Below, one piece after another: positions 37,282-45,718 of a stretch of DNA of 64,000 bases. A program made the position numbers and the translations under genes. The notes under the pieces are model-generated. The model did not search any database. It was not told the DNA's origin and saw only the letters and a list, made by a program, of their open reading frames with translations. This DNA is from Tolypothrix sp. FACHB-123 (lineage in GTDB: Bacteria > Cyanobacteriota > Cyanobacteriia > Cyanobacteriales > Nostocaceae): NCBI RefSeq assembly GCF_014697075.1, contig NZ_JACJRE010000014.1:1-64000 (forward strand). Direction: 5' to 3'. The first letter of the stretch is position 1. Each line of letters begins with the position of its first letter.

Positions 37282-37481
37282 CATTGGTGTCAACTTAACG
37301 TGAAACTCGCTTGGTTGCAAGGTTTTGCCCTCACCCCCAGCCCCTCTCCCTCAGGGAGAGGGGAGCAAGAAGAGATTCAATTCCCCTTCTCCCTGGGGGA
37401 GAAGGGGTTAGGGGATGAGGGCGCGAGGGTTTTTGTACAACACGCGCTGTATATAGCTTTTAGCTTAAGTTGACACCAATG
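37282..37481. mobile_element. MITE-like element with perfect 17-bp terminal inverted repeats
   Basis: Exactly 200 bp. Left end 37282-37298 CATTGGTGTCAACTTAA and right end 37465-37481 its exact complement. Inside is CCCCTCTCCCTCAGGGAGAGGGG (hairpin) and a second CTCCCTGGGGGAGAAGGGG hairpin. It encodes no transposase. No target-site duplication was obvious. End sequences recur singly at 339-352 and as a degraded pair at 6926/7166, so it is a family. Rest of 37181-37708: AACGCACC and GGCACGGCAGTGCCGATGCC dispersed repeats, no gene. Confidence 0.75.
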
Positions 37482-37708
37482 GGCATTGCCTTGCCCTTTA
37501 GAATAATTGATGTGTCGCAAACATTATAGGGGTGATCGGTTGAGTCCACACAGTCTTAAGGGCACGGCAGTGCCGATGCCCCTACAGGTGACGATATAAT
37601 TTTGTTTTGCATCTAACACCAGAAGCGCTATTTTTGACTTGGTATTAGATTTTTGGCGGTGCGTTGCGCTGCGCGACAACACACCCTACATTTACGGCGA
37701 ATTACGAA

Positions 37709-40700
37709 TTACGAATTATTTAATAACGCTGCAAGGGATTGAGGGTCAGCAATACCCCGCAGGATAGCGGAGATAATCATAAACTCTTCCGAACCTAACG
37801 GCTCGCACAGTATATTCTCATCTCGCTCGCCGGCTAAGATACGACGGATGGCAGCAACGAGATTTAGCAAAACTTCTGGGGCATTCTCCATCTCAATTTC
37901 TAGCTGTTCCCTGATTTCTGCATTATCCACAGCAGCTACTACCCGTACAATCAACTGCCCATATTTCCGCAACTTATACTGTGTCCCCGGAAACGCCGCT
38001 TTTGCTTGCCTTGCTTGGTGACGATATTCTTTAGCTTGGGTGGTGTCGCCCTGCTTGTCGGCAATATCTGCCAAGATGTCATAGGTTGTCCAAATAGCAA
38101 CCGCAGCCGGGTCTAAGGTTTTCTTGATGGCTAAAGCTTCTTCTGCCAATTGTCGGGCTTCGCTGAGGTGGTGGGGTTGATTTTGTAGTAGGTTAGCGAG
38201 GTTATTTAATATTAGAGATGCATTTGCTTGATTTTCTAATTTTTGATATTGCTCCAAAGCCTTACGAAACCAAGCCTCTGCCTCTCCCGGTTTGCCAACA
38301 AGTGCATTGAGGTTGCCTAATTGTTGCCAAGTACTTGCTGCATCTGCCAGATTTCCTAGAGATTCTTGAATTTGTGCTGATGTTCGGTAGGCATCTTCCG
38401 CAGCGCCCCACTGCTTGCCTTCTTCGTAAACCCTACCCAGTAGATGCCAAGCCGTGGCTTCTGATGCTGGTTGGTTGAGTTGCTGGAAAGTAGTTAGTGC
38501 TTCAAGGTAACGCTGTTCTGCTTCTGGGAGGTTGCCTTGCTGCATAGCTAGTGTGCCGAGTTGAATATTTGATACCGCAGCCCCATTCAGGTTGCCAACT
38601 TCTTTGGCAATGGCTAATCCTGCTTCATAAGCAATGCGTGCCTTACCATAATCTCCCATAAGCATCAGCGCATCTGCCAAGTCAGTCTGCAAAGTTGCCA
38701 TCAGTTGCTTTTCAGCATCAGACTGTTCCAACTGCTGCGCCACTGCCAACCCCTGGCGGTAGATTTGTGCTGCTTGTGCTGTTTGTCTTTGATATGAAAA
38801 GCACCGCCCCAGCCTAAGCAAAGTAACACAGCGTTCATAACTTGGTTGCTCGCCCAACTCTGCCAGTATCTCACTAAACACCTGCGCTGCTTGTTGATAG
38901 CGACCTGCATTGTATAATTGCTCGCCTGAATTAATACGGCTGAGATACCATGTATCAGAACCTACTTCCCCAGCCAACTGAGCAATCCGTTGATTTAGCC
39001 TAGTGCGATCGCGGTTAAGTCCAAAGTAGCCAAGAAACAAGTTTACTTTATTAACAAAGTCTACTGCCCATTCTGCACCTGCATTCAACGCGCCATCAAC
39101 TGCATAAAGTAAATTCGGTAATTCCCGTTGAGCAATGGCACGAACTCCATGAGGATTTTTGCTATCTTCAAAATACAAATAGTCAGAAACTTGATAATAC
39201 CACTCTTGATAACGGGCAAGCAGTTCTGTCTGTGCTTCTGGGGATAAACGCGGCCACAAGGCAGGGGCTAAGGTGGGGTGAAATTTGATAAAAGGCGAAT
39301 CTACATCAGGCAGATATTCAGGCTGAATTAAACCAGTGGCTTCTAATGCTGGGCGCAAAGTTTGCCACTGTGACTCAGAAATTTCTGTAATCTCTAGTAA
39401 GTGAGATTCAAATGCCCCGCCCTGAAACACGCCTAAGCGAGGCAACAACTGCATGGCTTCAGCGTCCAACCGTTCTAAAGATAAATTCAATGATGCCAAC
39501 AGGGGATTATCTGGTATTTGGGCAATCAACGCTTCTAAGCGTTGTCCCAACTCTGCTGGACGGCGGGTTTTCAACTGTTTCGCTAACAAACCAATGGACA
39601 GGGGATGAAAATCCACCAGTTTAAATAATTCCAATAATACGCCCCGTTGAGGTGGATCAAATTTGGGTGCTTGCGTCAGTTTAATCAAACTCTGGAAATA
39701 CGCTAGGGCATCTTCTTGTCCCAAACCTCGCAAAGATAAGGAGATATGTTTGCGGCTGCTTTCTGTGGGATAGTCAGGATGGTGAAAATCTGGGGTGCGA
39801 GTGGTGAGTAATACCCGACATTCCCCAACCTCAGACCACTGTTTTGCCACGGTTAACAGTTCCCGTAGCGGTTCGGCTGGCAAGGTTTCTAAGTTATCTA
39901 AAATCAGTAATGTGGCTTGCTTACGCAACGCCTGAGTTGCCGCCGCCCCATCAATTAAACTCTCGTCTAACACTGTCGCCAGGGTGCTAACTGCCCAGCC
40001 TACAGCATCCACACCACCAAAAGCAGCATAATTTACAAAACAAACTTTCTCAAACATCCCCGTGCGGTGTAACCAGCGTCCTGCTTCCTGGACAAGATAA
40101 GTTTTTCCCTGTCCACCAAAACCCGATACTGTGAGGCGGCGCGTTCCCTGGACAAAGCACCGTTCTATCTGCCATAATTCCGGGCTACGACCGAAGAATC
40201 CAGCTTCTTGTAAATCCGGCAAGTTTCCCCATTTTGGTGACTCGCCGCTTTCTTGGTTGTTCAAGTTTTGCTGCTGCAATAATGGGGTATCCCCAGCCGC
40301 TTGATACAAGGCAGGTAAAAACCAATCTTGCAATTTTAACTGCACCCGTTTCTCACCCCGTTGCCGTTCTCCCCGTTGTTGGTTGAGATACAAGTCTCGC
40401 CGCGCATTATCTAATGCTTCACCCATACCAGCACCAGATACTAAACCCTGATAAAATTTAGCAAATAGTTGTTGGGTAGTTGTCACTAATACCGAATAAG
40501 TCATTGCCAAGACTGTGGGAATACCTGCATGGGTTAACCTAGCGGCTACACTACCCATTGCATCCTCTCCATCTTCCCCACCCATCGCCGCCGACTGACA
40601 GGCAGACAAGACAATTAACCCCACTTTTTGCCGATTCAGCATATCACCCAAGGTTTCGGCAGTAATCAGGGCTTTTTTCCCTTCTTTATCCTCAAATAAC

Positions 40701-41479
40701 AAATAACCTATATTGCCGCCGTTCTCATTCCCGCCTTTAGTTAGTCCCACCGGGTCGCTATGTTTAGCCTGTTTTTGATAACGCCCATCTAAATCAAATA
40801 CCCCATGACCGTCAAAATGCACAATATCTACAGGGGGTTGGCGCGAGTCTTCTAGCCGCGCTACTAAATTATCCAAGGTGGCTGGACGCAAAAACTCTAC
40901 TTCAACTCTTCCGGCTGCTGCTTGTTGAATGGCGTTCAAAACTGCCATTGCTTCACCACGGGGGTCAATAAATCTCTCATCACTGGGACGACTGACGACA
41001 AACAATAACCGCAAACGGTCTTTGACTTGCACTTTAAACGGTCTGCGTCCACCCCCTGCACCAGCCAAGCGGCGACGAATTGAAATGCGGGGATTTTCGT
41101 GAAATAAATAAGTACCTTCTGGGTCGCATAACAATTCCCAAGGCAGCGATAAAATTGCTGGATGACTGGCGCTGATTGTTAATAAGCGTCCTGGTTGATT
41201 TTCATCTTGAAAATAATTAAACAGCCGTTGAGCAGCCCGATGTTGAAAAACAGCATTAAATAAATCTTCGCCCCATTGCCGGAATTTTTTTGCTATCCCT
41301 TCTGCCTGTTTATCGTCTACATCCATTGTGTAACGTGCCGCATACTTTTCTAAGTACCAGCGAATCTCTTCTCTGTCTGCTGCACTCAACGGTGAGGCAA
41401 AATCCAGCCTCTCAGTGTCTTGCCCATCAAATGTTACAATGACTTGATGATTCTCTGGGAAGCGGAGATTTAATTCCAT
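37709..41479 (-). CDS. CHAT protease-like, STAND-type NTPase and TPR protein
   Basis: 1256 residues. N-terminal CHAT (caspase-HetF associated with TPRs) domain to about 400: catalytic His H225 in VHFDGHGVF and Cys C294 in LSACQSAAMGG. Next an NTPase: P-loop GFGGQGKT with K459, Walker B LLILDNLETL, and CRVLLTTRT typical of STAND/NB-ARC. A winged/helical region follows, then from about 830 at least seven TPR-like helix pairs (NAGRYQQAAQVFSEIL, GDYGKARIAYEAGLAIAK, GNLPEAEQRYLEAL and others). The tail is non-repeat (RGIADPQSLAALLNN). The plan suits a sensor that oligomerises and activates a protease. No reader or substrate gene is obvious beside it. Defence or cell-death control is inference; HetF, a CHAT protein, acts in heterocyst development. 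Confidence 0.85.
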   Translation of the reverse strand: MELNLRFPENHQVIVTFDGQDTERLDFASPLSAADREEIRWYLEKYAARYTMDVDDKQAEGIAKKFRQWGEDLFNAVFQHRAAQRLFNYFQDENQPGRLLTISASHPAILSLPWELLCDPEGTYLFHENPRISIRRRLAGAGGGRRPFKVQVKDRLRLLFVVSRPSDERFIDPRGEAMAVLNAIQQAAAGRVEVEFLRPATLDNLVARLEDSRQPPVDIVHFDGHGVFDLDGRYQKQAKHSDPVGLTKGGNENGGNIGYLLFEDKEGKKALITAETLGDMLNRQKVGLIVLSACQSAAMGGEDGEDAMGSVAARLTHAGIPTVLAMTYSVLVTTTQQLFAKFYQGLVSGAGMGEALDNARRDLYLNQQRGERQRGEKRVQLKLQDWFLPALYQAAGDTPLLQQQNLNNQESGESPKWGNLPDLQEAGFFGRSPELWQIERCFVQGTRRLTVSGFGGQGKTYLVQEAGRWLHRTGMFEKVCFVNYAAFGGVDAVGWAVSTLATVLDESLIDGAAATQALRKQATLLILDNLETLPAEPLRELLTVAKQWSEVGECRVLLTTRTPDFHHPDYPTESSRKHISLSLRGLGQEDALAYFQSLIKLTQAPKFDPPQRGVLLELFKLVDFHPLSIGLLAKQLKTRRPAELGQRLEALIAQIPDNPLLASLNLSLERLDAEAMQLLPRLGVFQGGAFESHLLEITEISESQWQTLRPALEATGLIQPEYLPDVDSPFIKFHPTLAPALWPRLSPEAQTELLARYQEWYYQVSDYLYFEDSKNPHGVRAIAQRELPNLLYAVDGALNAGAEWAVDFVNKVNLFLGYFGLNRDRTRLNQRIAQLAGEVGSDTWYLSRINSGEQLYNAGRYQQAAQVFSEILAELGEQPSYERCVTLLRLGRCFSYQRQTAQAAQIYRQGLAVAQQLEQSDAEKQLMATLQTDLADALMLMGDYGKARIAYEAGLAIAKEVGNLNGAAVSNIQLGTLAMQQGNLPEAEQRYLEALTTFQQLNQPASEATAWHLLGRVYEEGKQWGAAEDAYRTSAQIQESLGNLADAASTWQQLGNLNALVGKPGEAEAWFRKALEQYQKLENQANASLILNNLANLLQNQPHHLSEARQLAEEALAIKKTLDPAAVAIWTTYDILADIADKQGDTTQAKEYRHQARQAKAAFPGTQYKLRKYGQLIVRVVAAVDNAEIREQLEIEMENAPEVLLNLVAAIRRILAGERDENILCEPLGSEEFMIISAILRGIADPQSLAALLNNS

Positions 41480-41680
41480 AGCTGGCGGTTTGGGCGTGGA
41501 AGGTTATTTGAGATAATACAAACTTTTTAGCCTAAATTCCGTAAAAATGCTAGGCGATCGCGTTTGTTTTGAGAATGTCGCATAAGGGCGGGGAAACCCC
41601 GCCCCTACGATAATGTTAATTACATCTGAGAATATTGATGGCGATCGCAAACTCACTAACTAACAACAAAAGCCACTATC
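41480..41680. other. Spacer between the CHAT gene and the minisatellite
   Basis: No gene. HIP1 octamers near 41554 and 41641, and a short perfect hairpin GGGCGGGG-AAA-CCCCGCCC at 41587-41605 that is the core of the dispersed GGGCGGGTTCA family. Confidence 0.5.
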
Positions 41681-41949
41681 CTCAACTCAATAGTGGCTTT
41701 GCTCAACTCAATAGCGGCTATTCTCAACTCAATAGTGGCTTTGCTCAACTCAATAGTGGCTTTCCTTAACTCAATAGTGGCTATTCTCAACTCAATAGTG
41801 GCTTTCCTTAACTCAATAGTGGCTTTGCTCAACTCAATAGTGGCTTTGCTCAACTCAATAGTGGCTATTCTCAACTCAATAGTGGCTATTCTCAACTCAA
41901 TAGCGGCTTTCCTCAACTCAATAGTGGCTTTCTTCAACTCCATAGATGT
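41681..41949. repeat. 21-bp tandem repeat (minisatellite), about 12.5 units
   Basis: Unit CTCAACTCAATAGTGGCTTTG with sub-variants (GGCTATT, GCGGC, CCTTAAC). Two frames stay open: on the minus strand it would encode a TIELSKA/TIELRIA heptad for 95 residues, on the plus strand LLNSIVA. Without a convincing start site or flanking gene these are best taken as by-products of a 21-bp (3 x 7 codon) period. The array ends against a TAGGTTGGGTT hairpin element. Confidence 0.9.
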
Positions 41950-42070
41950 TAGGTTGGGTTGAGGAACGTAGACGCGGAGCGGCTTCCCGTTCGCGAAGCG
42001 TCTCCGCAGGAGAAGGGTAACCCAACATTAACAAGGGCGTTGGGTTTCGCAAAGCCTCAACCCAACCTAC
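41950..42070. repeat. TAGGTTGGGTT hairpin element, copy 2 (121 bp)
   Basis: Starts TAGGTTGGGTTGAGG and ends CAACCCAACCTAC, with TCTCCGCAGGAGA and CGAAGCGTCTCC hairpins inside. Abuts the minisatellite. It is longer than copies 3 and 4 because of an extra G+C-rich inner hairpin. Confidence 0.75.
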
Positions 42071-42237
42071 GCCTTCATATACATTGAATTTTTCTCACCG
42101 ACTTACTTAATTAGACACCGAAATATTACCGAATATTAGCTGAAAATTGTCCGTTTAAAAATTGCTATTTATACTGAACCACATTTCGATTTAATTAAGG
42201 CAAGCTATGTTTGGAAATATTTGAACAGGGTACATTT

Positions 42238-42645
42238 ATGAGTCGGAAAAAACGTAAATCCAGCGTTTTAGAAAAAGTTGAGTCAAGAGCAGCCGGGATG
42301 AAATTGGTCGATCCAAATCTGAAACTGGATAAAGATTATAGTCTGGAAAAAATGCTGGAGTCCATAGAACAGTTACGTAATAAACTTGAGATTCATAATA
42401 ACGCTCTATCTTTGGCTGATTCTTCTTTAACTGAAGTTGAAAAAATGGAAAAAAATCTGGCTAAACTTTCTCAAAAGATGCTGATGCTAATTGCTATTAA
42501 GTATGGCACAGATAGCGCTCAATATGAAACAGCAGGTGGTGTCAGAGAAAGCGATCGCGTCCGCAAAATGAGGTCGAGCCGCCGGAAAAATGTTGCCCAA
42601 CAAGCATCAGATAATAATAGTAAAACTGAGACTATTAGCGAATAA
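42238..42645 (+). CDS. Hypothetical basic coiled-coil protein
   Basis: 135 residues from the ATG at 42238 (a TTG start 9 codons upstream is weaker). Not recognised. It begins MSRKKRKSS, has a coiled coil at about 45-95 (KMLESIEQLRNKLEIHNNALSLADSS) and a basic tail VRKMRSSRRKN. A DNA- or ribosome-associated role fits the charge, but nothing specific shows it. It lies upstream of a DUF559 gene in the same direction, separated by 94 bases. Confidence 0.55.
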   Translation: MSRKKRKSSVLEKVESRAAGMKLVDPNLKLDKDYSLEKMLESIEQLRNKLEIHNNALSLADSSLTEVEKMEKNLAKLSQKMLMLIAIKYGTDSAQYETAGGVRESDRVRKMRSSRRKNVAQQASDNNSKTETISE

Positions 42646-42739
42646 AATGAGACTGTTGGTTAGTTAATGAAGGGTTAAACCCCTATCCCTAAAAGCTTGG
42701 CAATAAGGTTAGTCAAGGATAAGATGAGTTGATTTTCAT

Positions 42740-43252
42740 ATGGAATATGAACCCTCACCCCTACCCTCTCCCAGAGGGAGAGGGAGTAAAGAAAAAGAAC
42801 AAGAACAAGAGAATCAACAAAAATATAAAAATCACTCTTATCCCCCTCTCCCTGAGGGAGAGGGGCTAGGGGTGAGGGCAGAAATTGCGAAATTAGCAGG
42901 TAGCAACCGACAAATTCCCGATGTATTATTAGAACGCGCTCGCGAATTAAGAAAACAACAAACACCAGCAGAAAAAATATTGTGGGAATGTTTAAGAAAT
43001 CGACGTTTATTAAATAAAAAATTTCGCAGACAACATAATATTGATAGATATATTGTTGATTTTTATTGTCATGAAAAATTACTAATTATCGAGGTAGATG
43101 GTAGTATTCATGCAAGTCAGCAAACTGAAGATTATATTAGAGAAAACTGGTTACTATCTCATCAATTTACTGTTATTCGCTTTAGTAATGAGCAAATATT
43201 TAATGATATCGAGTCAGTTCTATATACAATTGCTCAAGCCCTCATCCCCTAA
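42740..43252 (+). CDS. DUF559 (VSR-like endonuclease fold) protein with repeat-derived N-terminus
   Basis: 170 residues from this ATG. The DUF559 domain is at about 58-165: ERARELRKQQTPAEKILWECLRNRRL, FRRQHNIDRYIVDFYC, LLIIEVDGSIH, ending with TVIRFSNEQIF. In this fold the Glu/Asp of IVDFYC and IIEVDG are the probable metal ligands. Residues 1-50 are instead two translated copies of a dispersed hairpin (PSPLPSPRGRGSKE and PPLPEGEGLGVRA). The native start may have been the GTG in GLGVRA (about 42871) and the repeats may have been captured as coding sequence. A third copy of the same repeat abuts the stop (43236-43277). Function unproven. Confidence 0.75.
   Translation: MEYEPSPLPSPRGRGSKEKEQEQENQQKYKNHSYPPLPEGEGLGVRAEIAKLAGSNRQIPDVLLERARELRKQQTPAEKILWECLRNRRLLNKKFRRQHNIDRYIVDFYCHEKLLIIEVDGSIHASQQTEDYIRENWLLSHQFTVIRFSNEQIFNDIESVLYTIAQALIP
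42750..42880. repeat. Two copies of the CCCTCTCCC...GGGAGAGGG hairpin family in the DUF559 5' region
   Basis: CCCTCACCCCTACCCTCTCCC-AGA-GGGAGAGGG at about 42751-42786 and CCCCCTCTCCCTGAGGGAGAGGGGCTAGGGGTGAGGGC at about 42842-42880. The same family appears at 37328-37415 and at 43236-43277. All have 7-10-bp G+C-rich arms. They read through in frame as protein. Confidence 0.8.
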
Positions 43253-43349
43253 CCCCTTCTCCCTGAGGGAGAAGGGAAACTGAGCAATGCTAGGCTATTA
43301 TGATAGATGCTTTTGAAATAGCTGAAAACTGCTGCTGTTTCAGCGTCCT

Positions 43350-44678
43350 TTATGATGCAATTTTCTGACCTCGCTTTCCTGTCCACTTCTCCCAACGCCC
43401 AATTCCTCGGCTAATCAACTCCTCATTTTCATCGCCAGTAAAACAAATTCGCCCCATGCGATCGCAAGCAATGAGAACTTCACCATTACCCATAAATGGC
43501 GCAATCACAAAATTATTGGGACTGGTATATAAATTAATTAAGTAATTAACAATTCCTTCTACACCTTCAATATTAATTGCTGTTTGTGGCTGGGATAAAG
43601 ACTGATGTGAAAAAATCCCTACGTAGATATTTCCTAATATTAATTCATACTGAAAAGGCATTTGATTACGCTTGTAAAATTCGTAAATTTGCCCTTGCGA
43701 TCGCAATACCGCCACAACCCGCGCTTCTCCCACCAAGTAATTATGATTCCAAGTAGGGGACACAGTAGCGATCGCTAATGCTGCATCTGAGGGTAGCAAG
43801 TTCAGAAAGTCTTGCTCTGCCGTATCCCCACAATATACTAAATGCCGCCCTAGTATCCATTCGTCGCCCACTGTCACCTTGAGGACTGGGTTAAATTCCC
43901 CGGATTTCTCTGGCTGACTCTGGCTTTTCTTTTGCAGTAACTTAGCTTTTTTCTCTGCTAAAGCACTGTTGTAGGCTAAAATCTGTAATTCTTTTTGCTT
44001 ATTTTGAGCCTCAGCCAGCAATTTAGCTTGAAGCTCAACTTCTTTAATATTTCCTTGCGCTTGAGCTAATTCTCCAGCTTGTTGTGCAGCTTCCGCTACA
44101 GCGCGTTCTTGACTTCCAGCTCTAGCTATTTTTAATAATGCTGTGGGACTTTCCGCGATCGCAGTTCCCTTAATCATTTGTTTGACATCAGGGTGAATTC
44201 CCTTGGCTATCTGCTTTCCATGCTGAAAAGTGCGCTCAGAATAACCTGCTTCCTTAGCTAACTCCACAGTTCGTTTGAGAGGTGGTGAAATCATTTCACC
44301 AGCTTTGAGGGTATGTTGATTATCTCCTACCTTTGCTCGCAGTCCCATGCGTTCTAAAATGCGATCGCGTTCTAACCATAACTCCGAACGCTCTAGCGGT
44401 TCTAGCTCATTGCGGATTAAATTCTCGTCAATTTCCGCCAAACGCGCCTGTTCTGCATATTGGTAAGTCACAATATTACACGCGATCGCATCCAACCCCA
44501 ACAGCTTACAAGCCGTCAACCGATGCAATCCTGCAATCAAATTTAGCTTTTGATCCACCGTAATCGGGTTTAACAGACCATTAGCCCTAATTGATTCCTT
44601 CAACTCATCAACCTTGTCACCCTTAATCGGACGGCGGTTACAACCAACGAGAATTTGATTTATGGGCACAATAGGCAT
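43350..44678 (-). CDS. ParB-like domain fused to a degenerate DNA methyltransferase domain
   Basis: 442 residues. A ParB/Srx domain at 1-100 (PIKGDKVDELKESIRANGLL, LIAGLHRLTACKLLG, AEIDENLIRNELEPLERSE), a helical region with GYSERTFQHGKQIAKG that fits an HTH, and a coiled coil (about 205-265). From about 275 the text GDEWILGRHLVYCGD matches the start of methyltransferase domains usually joined to ParB in phage and plasmid proteins, and APFMGNGEVLIACDRMGRICFTGDE stands where the FxGxG SAM motif lies. The expected DPPY catalytic motif is replaced by SPTWNH. It is probably not an active methylase. It may act as a DNA-binding regulator. Alone on the minus strand, upstream gap 1040 bases to hgdB. 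Confidence 0.75.
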   Translation of the reverse strand: MPIVPINQILVGCNRRPIKGDKVDELKESIRANGLLNPITVDQKLNLIAGLHRLTACKLLGLDAIACNIVTYQYAEQARLAEIDENLIRNELEPLERSELWLERDRILERMGLRAKVGDNQHTLKAGEMISPPLKRTVELAKEAGYSERTFQHGKQIAKGIHPDVKQMIKGTAIAESPTALLKIARAGSQERAVAEAAQQAGELAQAQGNIKEVELQAKLLAEAQNKQKELQILAYNSALAEKKAKLLQKKSQSQPEKSGEFNPVLKVTVGDEWILGRHLVYCGDTAEQDFLNLLPSDAALAIATVSPTWNHNYLVGEARVVAVLRSQGQIYEFYKRNQMPFQYELILGNIYVGIFSHQSLSQPQTAINIEGVEGIVNYLINLYTSPNNFVIAPFMGNGEVLIACDRMGRICFTGDENEELISRGIGRWEKWTGKRGQKIAS

Positions 44679-45718
44679 AATTACTGTAGTTCAGTGCAGC
44701 CAGTTAAAACACCAACCATAGCATTAACATATCAACAGTCAAGGGGCATGGGGCATGGGGCATTGAAAATATTTCCATCCAAAATATCAAATTCTTGGCG
44801 TTCTACCCTATGGGAAGCCGCTTTGCGTCTAATGCGTTCTTCGTGGTTGAATAAATTAAAAATTTTGGGGACTTTTGTATCAGTCCTGTGTAATGGAGTT
44901 GCATCGACTTCTCATCCCTAAATCCCTGTATCTCTTCCATTTCTCCCTCTGCCTCCTATACACCAATGCCCAATGCCCAATGCCCATTTTTCAATAATGT
45001 CTTATGGTACACAAATGACTTCATACTTATTCATTGATAATAGTAGAGTCAGTTGATTGACCATAATATTTGAGAATTAATCGAGGAAAATTACTTAGTA
45101 TATATTTCCTATTTTCTCAGCATTTTCCGGCAGAAATTATGGACATTCAAGTACAAATTTGAAGAATAAAAACTGATTGACAAGATAAGGGGTTTTTGCA
45201 ATACTTTAACAAAGCTTTATCTTTGTATTATCAGTTATTTAGCTTCACGCTGCATTTTTTTGGAGATTTTTATATTGCAAATGTTACTAACTTCTTAGAG
45301 TACCTAATTCCAACCAATGTAGGTAATAAAACTCAGGATTTTGATTAGTAGCATCAGCTTAATTGGAGCCTTGTAAATAATCATTTCTTAGGGCTAACAA
45401 AGAGTAATAAATCACATACAACTAATCGGGCTTATCCTATTTAAATCAGCTAAATGAAGATTGAAGCGTGAAATTACCTGATAGAGGTGGTTTATTTACA
45501 GAGTATGATTTCACAATTCATTCTTGCCATTTATTTAACCAAAAGCAATTGGATAAGTCGCCTCTCAGCAATTCATATATAGGATTTCTACTTGATTTCT
45601 GAACTACAAGTAGCATGTCAGTAATTTAATTCTAGTCATTCTGTCAATCTCTGGTAACTACGCATCAAGAATGACAAATTTTTAACTTATCCCTGGTAAG
45701 CACAATCGGAATAAAAAT
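44679..45718. other. Long intergenic region upstream of hgdB
   Basis: 1040 bases with no gene of weight. It carries the promoter for the hgd block and CAATGCCCAATGCC units at 44965-44990 plus GGGGCATGGGGCATGGGGC near 44743-44762. No strict GTA-N8-TAC NtcA site was seen by eye. The last 600 bases are AT-rich and could hold a long 5' leader. Confidence 0.4.

Noticed and set aside
41656-41962. Two opposite frames across the second minisatellite (95 and 89 codons)
   Set aside because: Both are products of a 21-bp period; no start signal and both strands open at once.
44655-44921. 88-codon frame upstream of hgdB
   Set aside because: No homology, no ribosome site, and it overlaps the GGGGCATG repeats and the start of the ParB gene.
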